Positions 44,895 to 55,947 are shown, counted from the first letter of the stretch. The stretch: DNA of 64,000 bases from Amanita rubescens (GCA_015039365.1 WION01000010.1:806001-870000); one strand, 5' to 3'. Numbers and translations: made by a program. Notes: generated by a model not told the origin, from the sequence alone.

Positions 44895-46530
44895 ATGGAT
44901 TCACATCAAGCGCAGCGCTATGGAGAAATCCCCTCGTGCGCGACGCCGACGCACTCAAATAGTGCAGCTACACATGCAACTGAATTCTTCGGGCATGCTC
45001 GTGACTTCCAAGTGAAAGATTGTCACTTCTACGATTTCAAGCCGAAGGTCATTTATCATGGTTGTTGCAAGGAAAGTACAAGTGAAAAATTTCCATCCTG
45101 TGGATTTATCCTCGTTCTCAACTCTTTTTCTAGAGCTTATGTATCTTCAACAGTTCATTTCGGAAGATGCGCTCCACGATTCTATGGCGCGTGATCCTTC
45201 ACCCAGATGCCACCCTATGACCCGCGAAAAGGTCTTTGAAGTAATTGCGAATTGGATCAATGAGCCAAACCCATGTCAGCGCATCATGTGGGTAAATGGC
45301 CCCGCTGGCGCCGGGAAAACGGCCATTGCTCAGACCGTAGCTGAGCGCTGCTCAACCGAGCATCTTGCAGCATCCTTTTTCTTTCTGAGAAATAGCTCAG
45401 ACAGGGGTAGTGCGAAACGTCTGTTCACTACGTTGGCCTGGCAGCTTGCCAAAAACGAACCCGATCTGCTCCCATACATGGAATCAACCATCGAGAAAGG
45501 ACCGCTGCTTCCCACGAGGTCCATTGACATTCAATTTGATCATTTCATCGTCAAGCTCTTCGAGCAAGTTCGTCTTGATAAACCCGACTCATGTCTGAAG
45601 AAGTCGCTGGTTATAATCGATGGGGTAGACGAATGCGAGCCCGAAGATACACAAAGACTTGTATTGGAACTCATCGTGGACGCATTGGTCAAAGAAAAAA
45701 TCCCACTACGTTTCCTGATTTGCAGCAGAGCCGAAGCTCACATTCGGGAAGCCATAGGAGGGAACAAGATGACTCACACCCTCGAGTTGGACCATTTTGC
45801 GCCAAATAATGACATTCGGAGATATTTGGAAGCCGAATTTGTCCGTATCTCCAATGAGCGCAGCATTTCATCATTAGATTCGTCGCCTTGGCCACCAAAC
45901 GGTGCAATCGACTTGCTAGTGTCTAAATCGTCAGGCCAGTTCATACACGCATCGACTGTTATTAAATTCGTCGATGACAAAGATGGCGATCCCAGACAGC
46001 AGCTTAACACTATCTTGAGACTTCGTTCAGCTAGCTGTCGATCCCCGCCGTTCGCGGGACTGGACCAACTCTATATTCAAATACTTTCACAACAGCGGGA
46101 CGTTAGGTTTTTAAGGGATCTGTTTGCACTCTTACTTGCCCTTCGTCAACCGAAAGTCTCGTTTGTCTGTAGACGGTTGCGAATCAGCAATGACGAACTG
46201 AAATGGAAATTGCGCAGGATGCAATCCCTCTTACAGATTTCAGGGACAGTGATCGACATGCATCATTTGTCCCTGCAGGATTTTCTGCAGGATAAGAAGC
46301 GCGCGGGCAGGTTCTTTGTGCATCCAATGCGAGTAATGTTTGTGCGCCTACCGGAGGTTACCCGCCCCGTTGTATTAACATCTGCAGCAGTTGTGAGCAT
46401 TGTTCCCTTTGCGGTATTAACGCTTGGAGTGGGCCCTTTGTATTTCCTGACAAGGGTGGCGAGAGGCTGTGTAACGTCTAAAGCAGACTCCTTGTACGCA
46501 CAGATGCTCGTTCATTCCCGGCTGATATGA
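44895..46530 (+). CDS. NACHT-domain NLR-like protein with C-terminal hydrophobic tail (copy 3)
   Basis: Exons 44895-45075 and 45134-46530 (58-bp intron) give 526 codons, 525 residues. Exon 1 starts MDSHQAQRYGEIPSC and holds the motif FFGHARDFQVKDCHFYDF. Exon 2 opens LMYLQQFISEDALHDS, then Walker A GPAGAGKTAIAQTV (Thr instead of Ser after Lys) and Walker B LVIIDGVDEC, with a CSRAE motif. It belongs with the copies at 49.3 and 60.4 kb. The tail has a hydrophobic helix (VVLTSAAVVSIVPFAVLTLG, then VGPLYFL) followed by an Arg-containing end, consistent with one or two membrane spans. No repeat domain. A dead flavin monooxygenase lies downstream in the opposite orientation, as beside the next NACHT copy. 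Confidence 0.88.
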
Positions 46531-46959
46531 CTCTACAGGATTGATAGATATGTGGTTATCCTTGTATTATAGCATCACTGTTGTTGTTCTTGTAATGTAC
46601 CTAACATTGCCTCTCAAGACTGGAAAATGATATATTCTCGTGGACCCACCGTAGCAGTGACCTCGTTCACTCTTTGCATATATCTGATTCTAATCAAATC
46701 AAAGCGTATACGTATATATTTATATAGTCCTTCATCGGCGCTATCACTGGACTGTTACTGTCTTTCATATCCATATAGGCTAATCAAGATGCGCTGTGCC
46801 CGAAGTCGACCAATGCCGGTTTCGCACATGTTGAGGTCACATAAAATTTCCATAAATAAAACCGATCTTGAGTAAATTAGCAACCATCCGATTCACCTCA
46901 TATCACCTGGTCCCTCCTGGTCCTCAAAAGCAGAAGATCCCTGATCAACCATTAAATGA

Positions 46960-47745
46960 ATCAGACTTGGCCCAGCCCACTCATTTACCACGCCGTCGGA
47001 CCAGTCACAAACGGCAGCTTTAACAATTTTCACCAGCCACACGAGGTACTTTCCCACCCGGTGGCCATCATCGCCAATGCTGCAGCAAAACGCATCAACT
47101 GCTTCGTCAGCCGGATGGTGTTGACCGCATGTGCATGGTGCGCTGAGGCATAGTTTGTCGGCGGAAGAAGGATCTTGCGGAAATGGCTGCATGTGCTTCG
47201 CGAAGACAGAAGCAAGCCAAATGGCGTCTCGTATACCGAGGTTCATTCCTTGTCCGCCAATCGGAGAGTGGATGCGGGCTGCATCACCGACGAAGAATAC
47301 GACCCGAGGATTCATGCTCCGGTTTTGATCCTGCAACACCACAACTCTAACGTCTCCTTCAGCGTAGAAAAACCGTTGTCGACATCCATCCAAACGCTTC
47401 TGGAAGTGATCACATCTTCCTTGGGAATATCCCATCCGATGTTGATTCGTGCCACTCTGGATAGGGTGACCGGGGGATATGAATGGCGAAACTGGCTTTG
47501 GGAGCAGTACTGTATAAATGTTGATCTGGTCACGCGCCAAATGCCGGGGAGTGAAGGAAACGTCACATCGGCTATGATATATGACCGGTTGACCATCCGC
47601 ACCACGTCGTTATCGTCTGTCTATGCACGCGCCGTCAGGGTCTAAAAAACCGATATTGACGAGTTGGCGAAATATGGGACCGAACCATCAGCCCTTATAA
47701 TGTATTTCGTTTTGATTGTTTTTCCATTGTCGAACGGGCTGACTC
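46960..47745 (-). pseudogene. FAD-dependent monooxygenase pseudogene
   Basis: Matches the C-terminal two thirds of the intact gene at 51.2-52.6 kb, including VVFFVGDAARIHSPIGGQGM (the GD flavin-binding motif, with one change) and PFPQDPSSADKL. Frame changes occur, for example near 47150 and 47330, and a segment of the DKLLEEYASTRHAHA region is altered. Homology stops at about 47745, right where a 27-bp direct repeat begins, so the N-terminal third with the GxGxxG Rossmann motif is absent. It cannot encode an active enzyme. Confidence 0.8.
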
Positions 47746-47747
47746 CG

Positions 47748-47774
47748 TAGTTGGCCGACATAGGTGGTCTGCGG
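47748..47774. repeat. 27-bp direct repeat, left copy
   Basis: Identical to 49115-49141 (starts TAGTTGGCCGACATAGG, ends GGTCTGCGG). It lies exactly at the break point of the monooxygenase pseudogene. Confidence 0.85.
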
Positions 47775-48090
47775 CACAACGACGGTCATCAACAAAACTG
47801 CCGGATTCTTTTACACCGTTACATCACAGTGCAGTGTCACGACCCTGTAGCGAGCCGTAGCAATGTGTTGAAACGGGCCTTCTCGCCACATCTAAATTCT
47901 AAGTAGTAATTTCAAAAGATTATAATGTCGATTGTAATGAATTGCAATATACACAGTCTTTTGGGGGGGCAGCTACTAGTAAGCGTGCTTTCAATAGCAG
48001 GATTAGTAAGTATAACAGCACAGTGCGAGCAAGATATGCTCTATTATCTCCAGTATTTAGGGCAGAATCATGTACTTCATATGTGCTTAC

Positions 48091-48900
48091 CTTCTTGCGG
48101 ATGAGCGTGTCCTCGGCGGGCATACCGATCGCGCTGCATAGTACACGCGATGTTCCTGCATTCGTATTATCCGAGGCAATGTCTTCAGGAGTTAACTTGC
48201 CCTCAGAGCTCAACTCGCGGGCCATCGATAAGATATGCGAACCATTTCTCTTGAATCTAAAGTAGTCGAGGAGAGGGCCGTCCCCAGCCGCAACGAGAAA
48301 TCGTAACGCCGAGCTTGATGTGTCCCTCAGACTAACGTCGCTTGGATCGAGAGGTGTCGCAAGGCTGGAACCAAATGGCGAATCTTGCGTTTCTTGGGAG
48401 TCGTTCGAATGACCGCGTTTCACGAGATTCCGGTCAAATTCTTCCCTGGACTTAAAGTTGCATGCGTATATAACGCGTCAGATAGAGTGGTCCACTGGGA
48501 ATCCCCGCCAAACATATCCGAAACGGGTAGCGAGACCAACGAAAAGAGTAGCACCGACAGTTACGGGTAAAGCCCAGAGAGCAGTTGCAAGGAACGCCAA
48601 AAATATCATAACGAATTGATGGCCTAGTACGTCCGCCCAATGCGCAAACCTGCGTATACCTTGCGTAGAATCCATATATCCGGTTTCGAAAGCGGCCTGC
48701 TCCAGTTTATCGGGCCATAGAAGCATCGTTCCACCGACACAGATACACCAAGGAACGAAGCAGATGACTCTTGTAATCGATGCTGTGATATCCAGAGAAG
48801 AAAAGTGTTCGGGACGAAGGAACCATAGCAGATCTTCATCAGCGAAAGCGAAGTCGTCGCCATACTGAGATATGAGCAAAGCGTAAGGGTATCGTGTAAC
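48091..48900 (-). CDS. Hypothetical membrane protein
   Basis: Two good exons on the minus strand: about 48867-48496 and 48450-48091 (45-bp intron, in phase). The first encodes QYGDDFAFADEDLLWFLRP, a hydrophobic helix (VICFVPWCICVGGTMLLW), then a longer hydrophobic stretch (FVMIFLAFLATALWALPVTV, continuing into GATLFVGLATRFGYVW). The second encodes SREEFDRNLVKRGHSNDSQ and a soluble tail ending IRKK, then an intron and perhaps VAAPPKDCVYC. An upstream exon (up to about 49190; PAELHDTLTLCSYL) is likely but the join is unclear. I do not recognise the family. The gene lies between the two 27-bp repeats, and the right copy falls inside its possible 5' region. Confidence 0.55.
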
Positions 48901-49114
48901 TCCGCGGGGGTGAGTCTGAGCTCAGTTGGCTCTTTGAGATCTGCCCTCTTCACTTGGTTTGGAGGTTGAGGGCGCTCACTGGATGGAAGCGGTGATGTCT
49001 GACGAGGTTTAGTAAGACGGTGGGACGTGTGACAGTAGGGATGGGGAAGAGGGAGAGCTACTTTCACTGTGGTACGATGATGACTAAGTTGGCAAGACTC
49101 GGCTCGAGCTGACA

Positions 49115-49141
49115 TAGTTGGCCGACATAGGTGGTCTGCGG
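49115..49141. repeat. 27-bp direct repeat, right copy
   Basis: Partner of 47748-47774, at 1367 bp distance. See that entry. Confidence 0.85.
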
Positions 49142-49309
49142 CCGTAGAATCACCGCAAAAGTTATGATGTAACTGTGATTGCATTTGCATGTATTTGCAA
49201 GTCCTCCGGTAATGGTTCTTTGCGGATTACTTGAAATGCCAGGCTGGAAGCTGGACCCTTAAAGCAACTCTGTTCAGGTCCTCGCGACTTTTCTTACATA
49301 CCTCAAATA

Positions 49310-50880
49310 ATGAATAGGACTCAAGCGCAACGCTCCAATGATATCTCAGCATCCAGCGCACGGTACTCAAAGAGCGCCGCTACTACACATCCTACGGGAT
49401 TCTTCTCGCACGCTCACGACTTTCAAATCAAAGATTCCAACCTGTATGATGTCCATTATCACGAGCACCGAAAGACAAAGACAAGTGAAACCGTTCACCC
49501 TTTGAATTACATTACAATCCTGATCGTGACTATTAGATCTCGAGTATCTTCAGCAGTTTATTTCAGAGGGTGCACTTCATGATTCCATGGCGCGTTTTCC
49601 ACCACCAAAGTGCCATCCCAGGACCCGTGAAAAAGTCTTGAATGTAATCATGGATTGGATCAACCATCCACGTCCGCGTCGGCGTATCGTATGGTTAAAC
49701 GGCCCCGCAGGAGCTGGCAAATCTGCCATCGCCCAAACGATTGCGATGCGCTGCTCAGATGAGAAATTAGCAGCATCCTTTTTTCAGGAACAGCTTCGAC
49801 AGAGGTACCACGACCCGATTGTTCACGACATTAGCTTGGCAACTTGCAAAAAACATACCTGAAATGCTTTACTACGTCGAATCAGCTATCGAGGCAGAAC
49901 CTCTCCTACCCACGAAATCCATCGATATCCAGTTCGACCGTCTCATCGCACAGCCATTTGCAACTCTTCTGCACGACAAGCCTGACTTTCATTTGACGAG
50001 GTTCCTCGTCATAATAGACGGTGTAGACGAATGTGCGCCCGATCGAACACAGCAGGTCTTCCTTAGGCTCATCGGGGATGTCCTATCTGAGAGAAATATC
50101 CCATTACGTTTCTTGATCTGTAGCAGACCAGAAGCCCACATTCAAGAAACTTTCGGATCGCGCATCATGACAAATGTTACCCAGCCTGTGCTCCTAGATG
50201 ATCAGTTCGAGCCAGAAAACGACATTCGAAGATATCTAGAGGATGAATTCGTTCGTATTTGTACTGAACGCGAACTCTCGTTATCTGGATGGCCACCAAA
50301 TGGGGTGATCGACAAACTGGTCTCCAAATCATCTGGACAGTTCATATACGCCTCTACTGTGGTGAAGTTCATTGATGACATAAACGGCGACCCCAGGGCA
50401 CAACTGGATATCGTGTTGAAGCTTCGTCCTGTTGACTTTTCGTCGCCTTTTGCGGAGCTGGATCAGCTTTATATCCAAATTCTGTCACAACAACCAGACG
50501 TCAGACTGCTCAAAGATCTGTTCACCTTGATCATTGCTCTGCGTCAGCCGCGCATCCCATTCGTCTGTCGACGACTCCGGATCGGTAAGGAGGAACTCGA
50601 GCTTAAGTTACGCGGGCTGCGTTCGCTTGTTCACCTTTCAGATTCGGTTATCGACGGATATCATCTCTCCTTACACGACTTTTTTCGCGACAAGCAGCGT
50701 GCAGGTTCGTACTTCATACACCCTCTGCGGGTCACGATGGTGCGACTACCGGGGATCATGCGCCCTGTGTTATTGGCATCGGCAATAATCATTGGGATTG
50801 TGCCCTTTACCGTACTAACGCTTGGAGCAGGGCCAGCCTACCTTATCCGAGTAAGGTATAGACGCCCTGGACCTCGTTAA
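49310..50880 (+). pseudogene. NACHT-domain NLR-like gene with a frameshift (copy 4)
   Basis: Exon 1 (49310-49484) starts MNRTQAQRSNDIS and carries FFSHAHDFQIKDSNLYDVHY. After a 52-bp intron, exon 2 (from 49537) reads LEYLQQFISEGALHDS and Walker A GPAGAGKSAIAQTI. In the conserved ASFFFLRNS block, about 49779-49786, five bases are missing relative to the sister genes. The upstream frame therefore ends at 49862, while the rest (RGTTTRLFTTLAWQL, Walker B LVIIDGVDEC, to a hydrophobic tail LLASAIIIGIVPFTVLTLG, then RVRYRRPGPR) is in another frame to 50880. All other parts are well kept, so the lesion is recent. A splice acceptor-like TTTTTTCAG at the lesion could matter if some isoform skips it. 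Confidence 0.8.
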
Positions 50881-51161
50881 GCACCTAATCCTGGAACCCC
50901 TTTTGATTCTACTGCGCTTTATCCCTTTCCTCTCGAGCCGGCTACTCCCCTGCTGCCTCAAACTCACATACTTGAGAACCTCGACCTTCTCTCATCGTGC
51001 TCATACCTGATGCTCCCCTCCCACTTCGTTTGGAATAGTTATAGTTTTATTTTTACGCTCCTTCGCTTAACGGATCATTATAAACTATTATAGCTGTCGT
51101 ATAGTAAATTAGAACTTGTCTCATATATTGTCCCCCTCACGATGCACCTCTAATGTACGAA
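50881..51161. other. Convergent 3' flanks
   Basis: Short interval between the NACHT gene and the monooxygenase, both ending here. AT-rich near 51040-51120, with possible poly(A) signals for both strands. No gene. Confidence 0.4.
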
Positions 51162-52563
51162 TCAAACTTGCCCCAGCCCACTGAGCGACCACATCATCGA
51201 CGCGGTCACAAATGGCAATTTGAATACCAGCTTTACCAACCACATGAAGTGTTTTCCCCACCCCGTCGATATCGCGCCCAACACCGCAATAGAATACATC
51301 GCCCGCTTCGTCATACGGATGGTGCCGATCGCATGTGCATGGCGAGTCGAAGCGTACTCTTCCAATAGCTTGTCCGCTGAAGAAGGGTCTTGCGGGAATT
51401 GTTCCATGTGCTTTGCGAGGATCGGAGCGAGGCCAATGGCGTCTCGGATACCAAGGTTCATCCCTTGTCCGCCAATCGGAGAGTGGATGTGGGCTGCATC
51501 TCCAACGAGGAATACGACGCGAGGACTTAAGCTGAAATTCTGCCTCTCGCTCTGATTCTCTGCGTGGAGTCGGACTAGGCACTTGTCCGCGATGGCTGCG
51601 TGCGTTCGGAACCTCGAGGACCATAACACCTTTTCAATCACCACTCTATCCTCTTCCTGTCCAGCGTACAGAAACCCCGGTCGACGTTGATCCAAGTACC
51701 TCTGGAAGTAATCTGCGTCAGGCGTCGAAGGTGGTGGGCCATCCTCTTTGGGAATGCTAAATCCAATCCTATAAATCCCGTCCGCTGTTGACTCGTACGA
51801 TTCTGGATAACGTGATCGGGGAATGGGAAAGGCAAGGCAGACTTTAGAATCCACAGTGTGTACATACACCTGGTCGCGTCCCAAGTGTGGGGGAGGGGAT
51901 GTGAACGTCACGTCGGCTATGACCATTTGCCTCACGTCTTTGTCGTCAATGGAGGCGCCGTCAGGATCGGCAAACCCGATGTTGACGAGTTGACGGACGA
52001 CGGAATGCGAACCATCAGCGCCTATGACATATTTCGTCTTGATCTTTTCCCCATTTTCAAACGTTGCGATGATCATTCCGTCTTCATCTTCATTATCGGA
52101 TAACCCGACCAGTCGATGAGGCCTGTCCACTCTTATTCCTAGTTCTTCGGCCTTCTTCTCAAGCACTCGTTCCGTTGAATACTGAGACACAATCAAGGAA
52201 TAGGGATATCGTGTGTGTCCCTCGAGACAGGTGAAACCTACGTGGTAGAGATGACTGGACGCAGTGTAGGCATTCATATGGGTCGCTCTGGTCCCGTGTG
52301 CGATGAGGTCATCGGCAACGTGGAGGGTGTCAAGGGCCTATGAATTAGGTTATTAGATTCGGAGACGTGGCAAGAATGAATTTCCTTACCTCAAGAGTGG
52401 CAGCATGCACTACTAATGCCCGAGACGATTGAGGTCTCATGTTCCTCTCGACAGCGTCAACAATGACGAGGTCTTTGCACCCTCGACATGCGAGTGATAC
52501 GGCAGCTGCTAGTCCAGCAGGACCAGCACCGATTATTAGAACTGTAGTTTGTTGAGGTAGCAT
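51162..52563 (-). CDS. FAD-dependent aromatic-ring monooxygenase (PHBH/phenol hydroxylase type)
   Basis: Exons 52563-52390 and 52337-51162 (52-bp intron, phase 0) give 450 codons, 449 residues. The N-terminus has the dinucleotide-binding motif VLIIGAGPAGLAAAVSL. A DG segment, KYVIGADGSHSVVRQL, lies near residue 160. The second flavin motif, VVFLVGDAAHIHSPIGGQGM then NLGIRDA, is complete. This is a class A flavoprotein monooxygenase that hydroxylates aromatic or polyketide-type substrates with NAD(P)H and O2; the substrate cannot be read from sequence. The C-terminus ends MMWSLSGLGQV, shorter than phenol hydroxylases with a thioredoxin-like domain. It converges with the NACHT gene at 49.3 kb. 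A dead copy stands beside the NACHT gene at 44.9 kb. Confidence 0.9.
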
Positions 52564-52998
52564 GTGTAACGATGAGCATTAGGGAAAGAGACGGTCTTTT
52601 TAAACGGATCGAGCTCCAGCTACACGGATGCAAGAGATGCGCATCGTTGTTCTTGACACATCACAACGGTGTAAGCATTTTAAATTTGCAGTGCATCTTG
52701 ATATAGCTCTTGAGTTTATATACTTAGAACGGCTTGAAGCCAGTGGTAGAATTACCGCGATCCTTATCAGCAATACGTCAGCGATGCCGGAACGGATGTT
52801 GAGAGGCGACGAAGAATCCCACTGGTACAAAACGGAACGCAATAACCGTTCACGTCAGTTCGGCTTATATGCGTACAGCCATTCTTCTCCGTCTAAACAG
52901 CCGCGAAGACCACTTCCCCGAACCTGGTGCTCCATTCCTCTCCACTGGTTATACTACGCTTCCATCGCTACGGGTTCAAGCCTCAGGGGTCGAAACTT
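52564..52998. other. Intergenic, promoter side of the monooxygenase
   Basis: No coding region supported. Should contain the monooxygenase promoter. Confidence 0.35.
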
Positions 52999-53451
52999 TC
53001 ACCTTCGACTGATGGCCAACTGTCGCTTGCACCGATTTTCGAGGAGAAATCCATGATGAAGCCGTTTCATCTTTCGAACTGTCCGGGAGAAATGTTGTGC
53101 TGAAATCAAGCATCCCGTTGAGCGGCGCGTGTTGAGCCAGGTGAGAGAATGCGGATGTTGGTGGTGGCTCTGGTGAGTTGCAATAAGGAGCGATGACGAG
53201 GAGAACTTGAACATTCTCGGAGACGACTCGCATGGCGGAGGAGTTTCCGCTCCTGTTCTGACTTCTAAGATGCTTTCAGGTTGCACTTGGACATTCCGAG
53301 GAGTGGTGGATGTTGCTTCTTGCGCTTGCAAGGCTGTTGAGCTTGTTGCTGCAGCTGTAGATCCAGATGTGAAGCCATGCGACAGAGGCGGTGCGGGGAT
53401 AGTCACTGGGACAGGTAGCGATGACGATGGGTAGTAGCTGAGGGTGAGCAA
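52999..53451 (-). CDS. Possible Ser/Thr/Pro-rich coding region, uncertain
   Basis: A 150-codon frame (MLTLSYYPSSSLPVPVTIPA...) rich in Ser, Thr, Ala and Pro in its first half and basic in its second. No domain is recognised, and no spliced extension was worked out. Composition could reflect coding sequence or chance; low confidence. Confidence 0.2.
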   Translation of the reverse strand: MLTLSYYPSSSLPVPVTIPAPPLSHGFTSGSTAAATSSTALQAQEATSTTPRNVQVQPESILEVRTGAETPPPCESSPRMFKFSSSSLLIATHQSHHQHPHSLTWLNTRRSTGCLISAQHFSRTVRKMKRLHHGFLLENRCKRQLAISRR

Positions 53452-54360
53452 GAGGTGAGGTTATGTTCCGGGCGGGTGGTGTTTGCTAGAAGGACGTACA
53501 GCTGTTTGGGGCGGTGGTGTATCCGTGGATTGTCTGGATAGATCTGATTGTGTCGAACACCCTCATAGTATGCCGCCCTCGCCGAACGGGCGGTTTTAGG
53601 AGGTGTTGAGGGCTGGTCGGGCAGTTGCTCGAAGATGGACAGATGTGGTTTTACATGACGTAGGGTGCTCAGTGAGACAAGGGGGATATCAGAGGGATGG
53701 ACTTTTCTTGACTAGTACTTTCACAATGCACCGTGACGTGGCCGTGATGATCTTGCTCTGGCAAATTTGCAATCGTGGTTGTTGACGGTTGTAGATTTTC
53801 GTTCTGAATCAATCCAACGACATTATTGACCAGTCAGTTTTCTGGAAACATTGGACCCTGTCATTTGCTGCAAAAAGGCCCGGGGAATGTGGATGTTGTT
53901 CGGCACCTTGCTCCTTTACAAGGCAAGACTCTGATGCATCGTATGATTCACCATTGATTTGAGATCGTCTTCTTTCCAAGCGCCGGGAAGATGTGCGGTA
54001 CAACCCGGGGATTAAAACCTCGCGACAGGAGGCCATCATCTACTTACATACGCCTGCAATAAGGTCTGAACTTACTAGTAGGAGTGCCCTTTTTATAATC
54101 GTTTGTTCGGCATCCAATTCAATGACATCCACCAATCAGCCTCTACAGGAGAGATGAGCGTGCACGCAATCCTTGCGTTTGATGCAAAGTGAATGGCTTG
54201 TGGCGAATCCCATGCTGTTCGGAATGTATCTACTTATCGATGAATGAGGCCTCCAGCCTTTACAGGGTCAGGGTTTGCTGACGGGGCTTAAAGCTTCAAG
54301 CTTCGTAGAGACTCCCAATAGCAACTCTCCGTTGACCGCAAGTCACAGCGGCCCCTCATC
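53452..54360. other. Interval without supported gene
   Basis: Only short frames. A splice-acceptor-like TTTACAG at 54260-54266 suggests that the following gene may have an upstream exon here. Confidence 0.35.
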
Positions 54361-54367
54361 ATCATTG

Positions 54368-55309
54368 ATGCCGTTCTTGTCCTCCTCATCACGTTCGCGC
54401 AATCTGTCATCTCGCCTGATAGATGACAATATCCGCGATTTTTTCCCCAAGAACCAATCTATTCGCGAGCTCGTACTCTGGAAGCAAACAAAGAAACCAG
54501 CTGAGCACGAGTTTGTCATCCTCACGATGGACAATGCAGAGGAAAGGCAGTATCGCGTCGAGCGGCGACCGTCGATAGAAGAGAATCTTAGCTCCAAGGT
54601 GCAGGGATGCACAGCAGAGGATACCATTACTCCTCTAGAACGGGAACAGGTGGAGAAACTCCTGCATAGCGGAACAGTGACCCGGCAGATCACGATTCAT
54701 TTTCGGGCCGATCCCAAACCTGACCTGTATACCGTTTTTTCTTTTTGCAATGCCCTCCGCCGGGACCGCGACGCCGAGCAATACACATTGATGCTGTTCA
54801 ACTGTTACTTCTTTGCACGCACTCTCACACTACTCATTACCCGCCATTTCCTCATGCGCCAATATTGCCAGTTTTACAAATCAGATAGAAAAGGCCTTGG
54901 CAGCCGTCCAGGACCTGAGATCGATAAAACTTTGGACAAATGGGTTCCATCAGGTCTCGTGCGTGTTTGGATCGCCGAATGTGTAAGGATGATATTACTC
55001 AAGTTCTGAATAAGGAATTCTGATTTATTGTCGTTTATTGTTTTTTTTCAGGCCGATATCCTCGGATACGAGATACTTCGATGGCGTATAAACGAAATGA
55101 ACAGAGAACACTGCAAGACGGTTAATCTGTTGCCAGGCTGGAAACGAGATGAGGTGCATAAGGTCTTGGTCAAGAAAAAGGAAGAGTTATGGCCCCGCAT
55201 GTATTCGGATGCGAGTCATGCGAAAGACGATGAGTTCGACGAGGACGAGGGTATCCTTGGACCCCTATTCGGTTTCGGAAGAGCTTTTATTGCCTCCATC
55301 CGCGTCTAG
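54368..55309 (+). CDS. Uncharacterised protein with H...N-C motif, paralog 2
   Basis: Exons 54368-54982 and 55052-55309 (69-bp intron, donor GTAAGG) give 290 residues if the ATG at 54368 (MPFLSSSSRSRN) is used. The frame is open further upstream to about 54267, where a splice acceptor could join another exon. It shares with the gene at 35.5 kb the block EHEFVILTMDNAEERQYRV, a GC.AED.I.P phrase (QGCTAEDTITPL), KPDLYTVFSFCNALRRD, and LMLFNCYFFARTLTLL. The early His and the Asn-Cys helix fit a permuted papain-like fold (inference). The second exon is helical and acidic, ending GRAFIASIRV. It is much shorter at the C-terminus than paralog 1. Function is unknown. It lies within the NACHT cluster. 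Confidence 0.65.
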
Positions 55310-55947
55310 GTACAGTACTAAGTGTTCCCCGCCTTGGCATCCCCACCAACCTCATCCGGTCCCGTACTCTCACGTCTCCCGCATGCGCACATGTTTTTTT
55401 CTCTCTTATAGGATGATGGCAGGTATTGTTCCTACGACAGAACGTCATGCATATCATATCCATTCATTGCTGGTATATATAGTAGTACTTGAACTGGTCT
55501 CCGGGTCGTTTCGTGTATCTCGTCCAAGCAAAATTTTCCCAGAAAGAACAAAGCCTTGCGTTAGCGAAAACGACATGATGCGATGGCTGATTAGCGTTTT
55601 GTCCTGGCTAGTGTGGCGTTGTGTGTTGGAGGAACGGTCACACGGCGAGCGTTGGGGAGGCAAACGCGTAAGTATATTCGATGGTATCTAGGTACTATTT
55701 ATACTTAGTCCGGGAATTAAGTACTGTAATGATGTAATAGGAACGAGGTGGACGCGAGGTGGACGCGAGGATTTCCTCGAGGTGGTCACGGAGTCGTTTG
55801 ATCCGCCCGGAATTCCAACATTGTGTTGAACATCAAATGTTACAGGATCTAAAATCAGACAATCAAGGTTGCTGCCGTAGCCTGCGGCGGCGATACCCGA
55901 GATTTATAATTATTGAAAATGAGACACTGGCCACGCCGCTTCACACA
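55310..55947. other. Intergenic, no gene seen
   Basis: Contains 3' flank of the H...N-C gene and the 5' flank of the F-box-like gene. A direct CGAGGTGGACG repeat occurs at 55743-55765. Confidence 0.35.

Noticed and set aside
49776..49790. Programmed frameshift or intron in NACHT copy 4
   Set aside because: No slippery site with a downstream structure was evident, and five sister genes keep the intact ASFF.LRNS codons, so a simple deletion is the better explanation.
55149..55691. 180-codon plus-strand frame
   Set aside because: It is an out-of-frame reading of the second exon of the H...N-C gene plus its 3' flank.
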